Below are positions 31,211 to 33,736 of a DNA stretch of 33,736 nt, one piece after another. The DNA is from Fusobacterium sp. (lineage in GTDB: Bacteria; Fusobacteriota; Fusobacteriia; Fusobacteriales; Fusobacteriaceae). The stretch is from the NCBI RefSeq assembly GCF_032477075.1, contig NZ_JAWDXO010000030.1, forward strand, positions 1 to 33,736. Direction: 5' to 3'. A program made the translations under genes and the position numbers. The first letter of the stretch is position 1; each line of letters opens with the position of its first letter. Under the pieces are notes generated by a model that was not told the DNA's origin, made no database searches, and saw nothing but the letters and a program-made list of their open reading frames with translations.

Positions 31211-31882
31211 ATGAATTTAATAATAGTTTTAGAAGCACTTATTTTAGGTATGGTTATATTTTTGATAGATTTTGTAGTTTCTCGTAAAGGAAATGAAGAC
31301 GATTATGAGTATACTAAAGAAAATAATTCAAAAATCGGAAGTGATGGTATAGTAATATTAATATCTTATCTTGTTATTTCAATATTTTTATATTTTTTCT
31401 TTAAAATGCAGTCTATTCAAAATATAACATATGGAAGAAATTCCGTTTCAGATTTTTCTTTTATGGCTGATATCTTAAAAAATATCAGTCAAGTAAGAGG
31501 GGTTCTTTTAAATGTATTAATAGGTTTATATGGAATAAGAAGAAGGAGACCTGAAGGTTTTATTTTTATTGTATTATCTTTGGCAATGCCATTCTTAAAT
31601 CATTTTTTTATAGTTTCAAATATTTTTAGATTTTTATCTTCTTTATTAAGAATATTGATTTTTAGAAAAAATATTTTAATGGCAATCTATTCTATCTGTA
31701 ATTTTTTAATTATCACTTTTCTTATTTTTGGTAATATGTACGGTTCAGGAGATTTATTTTACAGATTTATAAGTTTTTCTGGATTTAATTTATTATTCTC
31801 AAATATGTACTGGGTAATGGTAATAGCTATAATTATAGAAATTATTAAAATTGCAAACACAAAAAATAAAGAAGAACTTTAA
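31211..31882 (+). CDS. Hypothetical polytopic membrane protein, 223 aa
   Basis: A hydrophobic protein with about five or six membrane segments (near 3-22, 46-65, 93-108, 115-135, 153-174 and 194-214). A charged loop follows the first helix (RKGNEDDYEYTKENN), and a basic turn GIRRRRPEG lies in the middle. I recognise no family or motif. The ATG follows a GGGGAGAG site. The stop is 20 nt before the PaaI thioesterase gene in the same direction, so the two are probably co-transcribed, though no functional link is evident. Confidence 0.82.
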   Translation: MNLIIVLEALILGMVIFLIDFVVSRKGNEDDYEYTKENNSKIGSDGIVILISYLVISIFLYFFFKMQSIQNITYGRNSVSDFSFMADILKNISQVRGVLLNVLIGLYGIRRRRPEGFIFIVLSLAMPFLNHFFIVSNIFRFLSSLLRILIFRKNILMAIYSICNFLIITFLIFGNMYGSGDLFYRFISFSGFNLLFSNMYWVMVIAIIIEIIKIANTKNKEEL

Positions 31883-31902
31883 ATGAGGAGGGCATCAAAC
31901 AA

Positions 31903-32334
31903 ATGAGTAATTTAAACAAAAATATAACTGTAAAAATGTTAAATGAAAAAGGAAAAGGGTTTTTACCAGAATTTATGGGAGTTGAAATTCTTGAACTAAA
32001 GGAAAGTTTTTTGTCAAGCAGATTAGCCATAAAACCATACCACATTGCACCAAATGGCTATCTTCATGCTGCAACGATCATTACTTTAGCTGACACAACA
32101 TGTGGTTATGCTTCCTTTGCTCATCTTCCAGAGGGAGCAGAAAGCCTGACTACTATTGAACTGAAAAGTAATCATCTTGGAACTACTACAAAAGGAGCAA
32201 TCTGCTGTACTGCTACTGCTCAACATTTTGGAAAAACTACTCAAGTTTGGGATGCAGTTGTTACAGATGAAGCGACTGGAAAGAAAATTGCACTTTTTAG
32301 ATGCACTCAAATGATTTTATATCCTAAAAAATAA
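31903..32334 (+). CDS. PaaI family hotdog-fold thioesterase
   Basis: A 143-residue single hotdog domain. The active-site region NGYLHAATIITLADTTCGYA (N51, H55, D64) follows the PaaI/YbgC-like HGG...D pattern, with the usual HGG replaced by HAA. Then come TTIELKSNHLGTTTKG and a conserved C-terminal strand. It probably hydrolyses acyl-CoA thioesters; the acyl group is unknown. The ATG follows GAGGAGGG. Confidence 0.9.
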   Translation: MSNLNKNITVKMLNEKGKGFLPEFMGVEILELKESFLSSRLAIKPYHIAPNGYLHAATIITLADTTCGYASFAHLPEGAESLTTIELKSNHLGTTTKGAICCTATAQHFGKTTQVWDAVVTDEATGKKIALFRCTQMILYPKK

Positions 32335-32340
32335 ATAAAA

Positions 32341-32377
32341 ATACATCCTTAGAAATAAAAAAATTCTAAGGATGTAT
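32341..32377 (-). terminator. Terminator between convergent PaaI and gltS genes
   Basis: Perfect 14-bp stem ATACATCCTTAGAA (32341-32354) with TTCTAAGGATGTAT (32364-32377). On the minus strand TTTTATTTATTTTTT follows, so it best serves gltS. On the plus strand the downstream sequence is poor in T, but the hairpin may still act. Confidence 0.8.
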
Positions 32378-32392
32378 AAAATAAATTCTATT

Positions 32393-33616
32393 CTATTTAA
32401 ATAAATTAATTGCTGTCAATATAACTGGCATTTGAAAAATATCTATTAGAAATGCTCCTGTCAATGGTACCACTAAATAAGGATTAACTGTATATCCATA
32501 TTTTCCACTTACTTCTCCCATATTTATCATAGCATTAGTTGTTGCTCCTAATCCCGAACCACACATTCCTGAAACCATAACTGCTGCATCATAGTCACTT
32601 CCCATTGCTTTAAAAACTATAAATCTTGTGTAAAGCCACATAAATATTACTTGACAGCTTAAAATTATAATCATTGGTATTGCAAGTGCTGCAAGTTCCC
32701 ATAATTTTAATGATATCAAAGCCATAGAAAGAAATATATTCAGTGATGCTTCTCCTAATATATTTACAAGATTTCTATCAATATCAACCCACTTAGCCTT
32801 TAAATTAAGATTATTGAAAATAATAGCGCAAAACATTGCTCCCACATATGAAGGAAGTGCTATTCCTAATTTATTCTTTAAAATTCCACTCAAAGAAATT
32901 CCTATTGTCATTATAATTGATAACATAAGTATATGCTGCAGCATTGAGTTAAGATTTATTTCTCTTTTCTCTATATCAATTTTTATACCTACTTCATCTT
33001 CATTAACAACATCCTTAGGTTTTAAATCAAACTTTTTTATTAAATGTATAGCAAGAGGTGAACCTAACAGTCCTCCTGCAACAAGCCCAAATGTAGCGGC
33101 AGAAAGTGCAACTGTTAATGCTCCTGTTACTCCCAAACCTTCTACAGTTTGTCCAAAAGCTCCTGCTGAACCATGTCCACCAGACATTGATACCGATCCT
33201 GCCAAAACTCCAAGCAATGGATTTATACCTGTTGCTTTAGCAACACTTACTCCTATAACTGTCTGCATAAAAGTCATAAATCCACTTAAAAGCCAAAATA
33301 TAATTAATAGCTTTCCACCTTTTTTTAACCCTTCAATAGAAGAACCTAATCCAATAGTTGTAAAAAAGACTACCATAAAAGGTGTTTGAAGGGTAGTATC
33401 ATAAGAAATGCTTCCAATATGTATGCTCCTCATGAACAAATGAATAAGAGCAAATAATAATCCCCCTAAAACTGCTGCTGGTATTCCAAATCTATCAAGA
33501 AATAATAGTCTTTCTTTTAACTTTCTTCCAATATATAGTGATATTAATCCCATTGCTATTGTTCCAACCATATCAAATTTAAAAAGTATTCCTAAATCAT
33601 TTAAACTGAATTCCAT
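32393..33616 (-). CDS. gltS: Sodium/glutamate symporter GltS
   Basis: A 407-residue inner-membrane transporter of normal GltS length with about ten helices. The reentrant-loop signatures of both halves are visible: SVSMSGGHGSAGAFG (about 142-156) and VSGMCGSGLGATTNAMINM near the C-terminus. GltS imports L-glutamate with Na+, which suits an amino-acid-fermenting anaerobe. The ATG follows GGGAGGAAGGAC. It is a single-gene unit with a convergent terminator downstream. The 5' region (33617-33736) is AT-rich. Confidence 0.95.
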   Translation of the reverse strand: MEFSLNDLGILFKFDMVGTIAMGLISLYIGRKLKERLLFLDRFGIPAAVLGGLLFALIHLFMRSIHIGSISYDTTLQTPFMVVFFTTIGLGSSIEGLKKGGKLLIIFWLLSGFMTFMQTVIGVSVAKATGINPLLGVLAGSVSMSGGHGSAGAFGQTVEGLGVTGALTVALSAATFGLVAGGLLGSPLAIHLIKKFDLKPKDVVNEDEVGIKIDIEKREINLNSMLQHILMLSIIMTIGISLSGILKNKLGIALPSYVGAMFCAIIFNNLNLKAKWVDIDRNLVNILGEASLNIFLSMALISLKLWELAALAIPMIIILSCQVIFMWLYTRFIVFKAMGSDYDAAVMVSGMCGSGLGATTNAMINMGEVSGKYGYTVNPYLVVPLTGAFLIDIFQMPVILTAINLFK

Positions 33617-33669
33617 GTCCTTCCTCCCAAACTTTATATTGTTTCTGTTAACTTAAATTTATGTGAACT

Positions 33670-33693
33670 ACTCCTAACCTTTTAAGGTATAAT
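33670..33693 (+). promoter_or_regulatory. Possible rightward promoter with dyad near the right edge
   Basis: TATAAT at 33688-33693 partly overlaps the dyad ACCTT-TT-AAGGT (33677-33688). The -35 region is weak. AAAGGAG at 33727-33733 could be a ribosome binding site for a rightward gene starting beyond the window. Confidence 0.3.
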
Positions 33694-33736
33694 AATTTGC
33701 TCAAGATTATATATCCTCCCTAAAATGAAAGGAGCA

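Noticed and set aside
32814..33389. 191-codon plus-strand frame antisense to gltS
   Set aside because: The gltS protein on the other strand is full length and conserved; the antisense frame is rich in Pro, Ile and Ser, typical of a reverse shadow of membrane-protein codons.
33725..33736. ATG near the right edge as start of a rightward gene
   Set aside because: No ribosome binding site precedes it. The AAAGGAG after it more likely serves a start beyond the window.
1..33736. Mobile elements, CRISPR arrays, tRNA or rRNA genes
   Set aside because: I saw no transposase, integrase, terminal inverted repeats, regularly spaced repeats, tRNA cloverleaf or rRNA core sequence on either strand.

Overview
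The window is about 33.7 kb of low-GC (near 30 percent), gene-dense bacterial chromosome with strong GGAGG-type ribosome binding sites. The gene content (anaerobe-type proteins, a long HflX, rapZ next to uvrC, a cysteine-rich small protein, GltS, a thioredoxin-reductase relative without NADPH motifs) fits Fusobacterium, perhaps the varium/ulcerans/mortiferum side of the genus. A low-GC clostridium is the main alternative. No IS element, prophage, CRISPR array, rRNA or tRNA gene was recognised, so this looks like core chromosome.

Layout. 1-118: first codons of a leftward Na+/dicarboxylate-type symporter. 406-3554: rightward hflX and a MATE exporter, overlapping, closed by a bidirectional terminator. 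3603-5397: leftward ATC-hydrolase-like gene, then bioD behind a small unknown gene. 5550-6652: rightward WYL-type regulator and a small coiled-coil protein. 6815-9892: leftward 1025-residue sensor with two degenerate GGDEF domains and an intact EAL phosphodiesterase domain. 10019-11741: cysteine-rich protein, sfsA and an Rrf2 regulator whose promoter overlaps a palindrome. 11757-17926: tightly packed leftward operon rapZ-uvrC-lipoprotein-PP2C phosphatase-YqhQ/DUF1385. 18033-24419: leftward rarA-hisS-aspS, then a structured RNA with its own promoter and terminator, then argS. 24485-28719: secG, a DUF4253 protein, a PIN-PhoH ATPase, and an MBL hydrolase paired with a TrxB-like flavoprotein. 28826-32334: rightward small ORF-trmL-VOC protein, ybaK-like gene, autoregulated MerR gene, membrane protein and PaaI thioesterase. 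32393-33616: leftward gltS.

How the genes relate. Translation and its quality control dominate: three aminoacyl-tRNA synthetases, the HflX ribosome GTPase, the TrmL wobble-base methylase and a YbaK-type editing protein. DNA repair (uvrC, rarA), envelope and secretion (secG, rapZ, YqhQ) and stress sensing (Rrf2, MerR, PP2C, PhoH) make up much of the rest.

Most notable is the roughly 240-nt RNA between aspS and argS (19794-20031, minus strand). It has a near-consensus promoter, a long bulged closing stem, a probable pseudoknot, and an intrinsic terminator just before argS. It is either a free-standing 6S-like RNA or a non-T-box leader controlling argS. Other points of interest are a complete JAMM-type metal motif in the N-terminal extension of HflX, a TrxB-like enzyme without NADPH-binding signatures, a recurring TGATATAAT extended -10 element, and a MerR protein with Cys52 and a classic 19-bp-spacer promoter. 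Everything here comes from reading the sequence; no database search was run.
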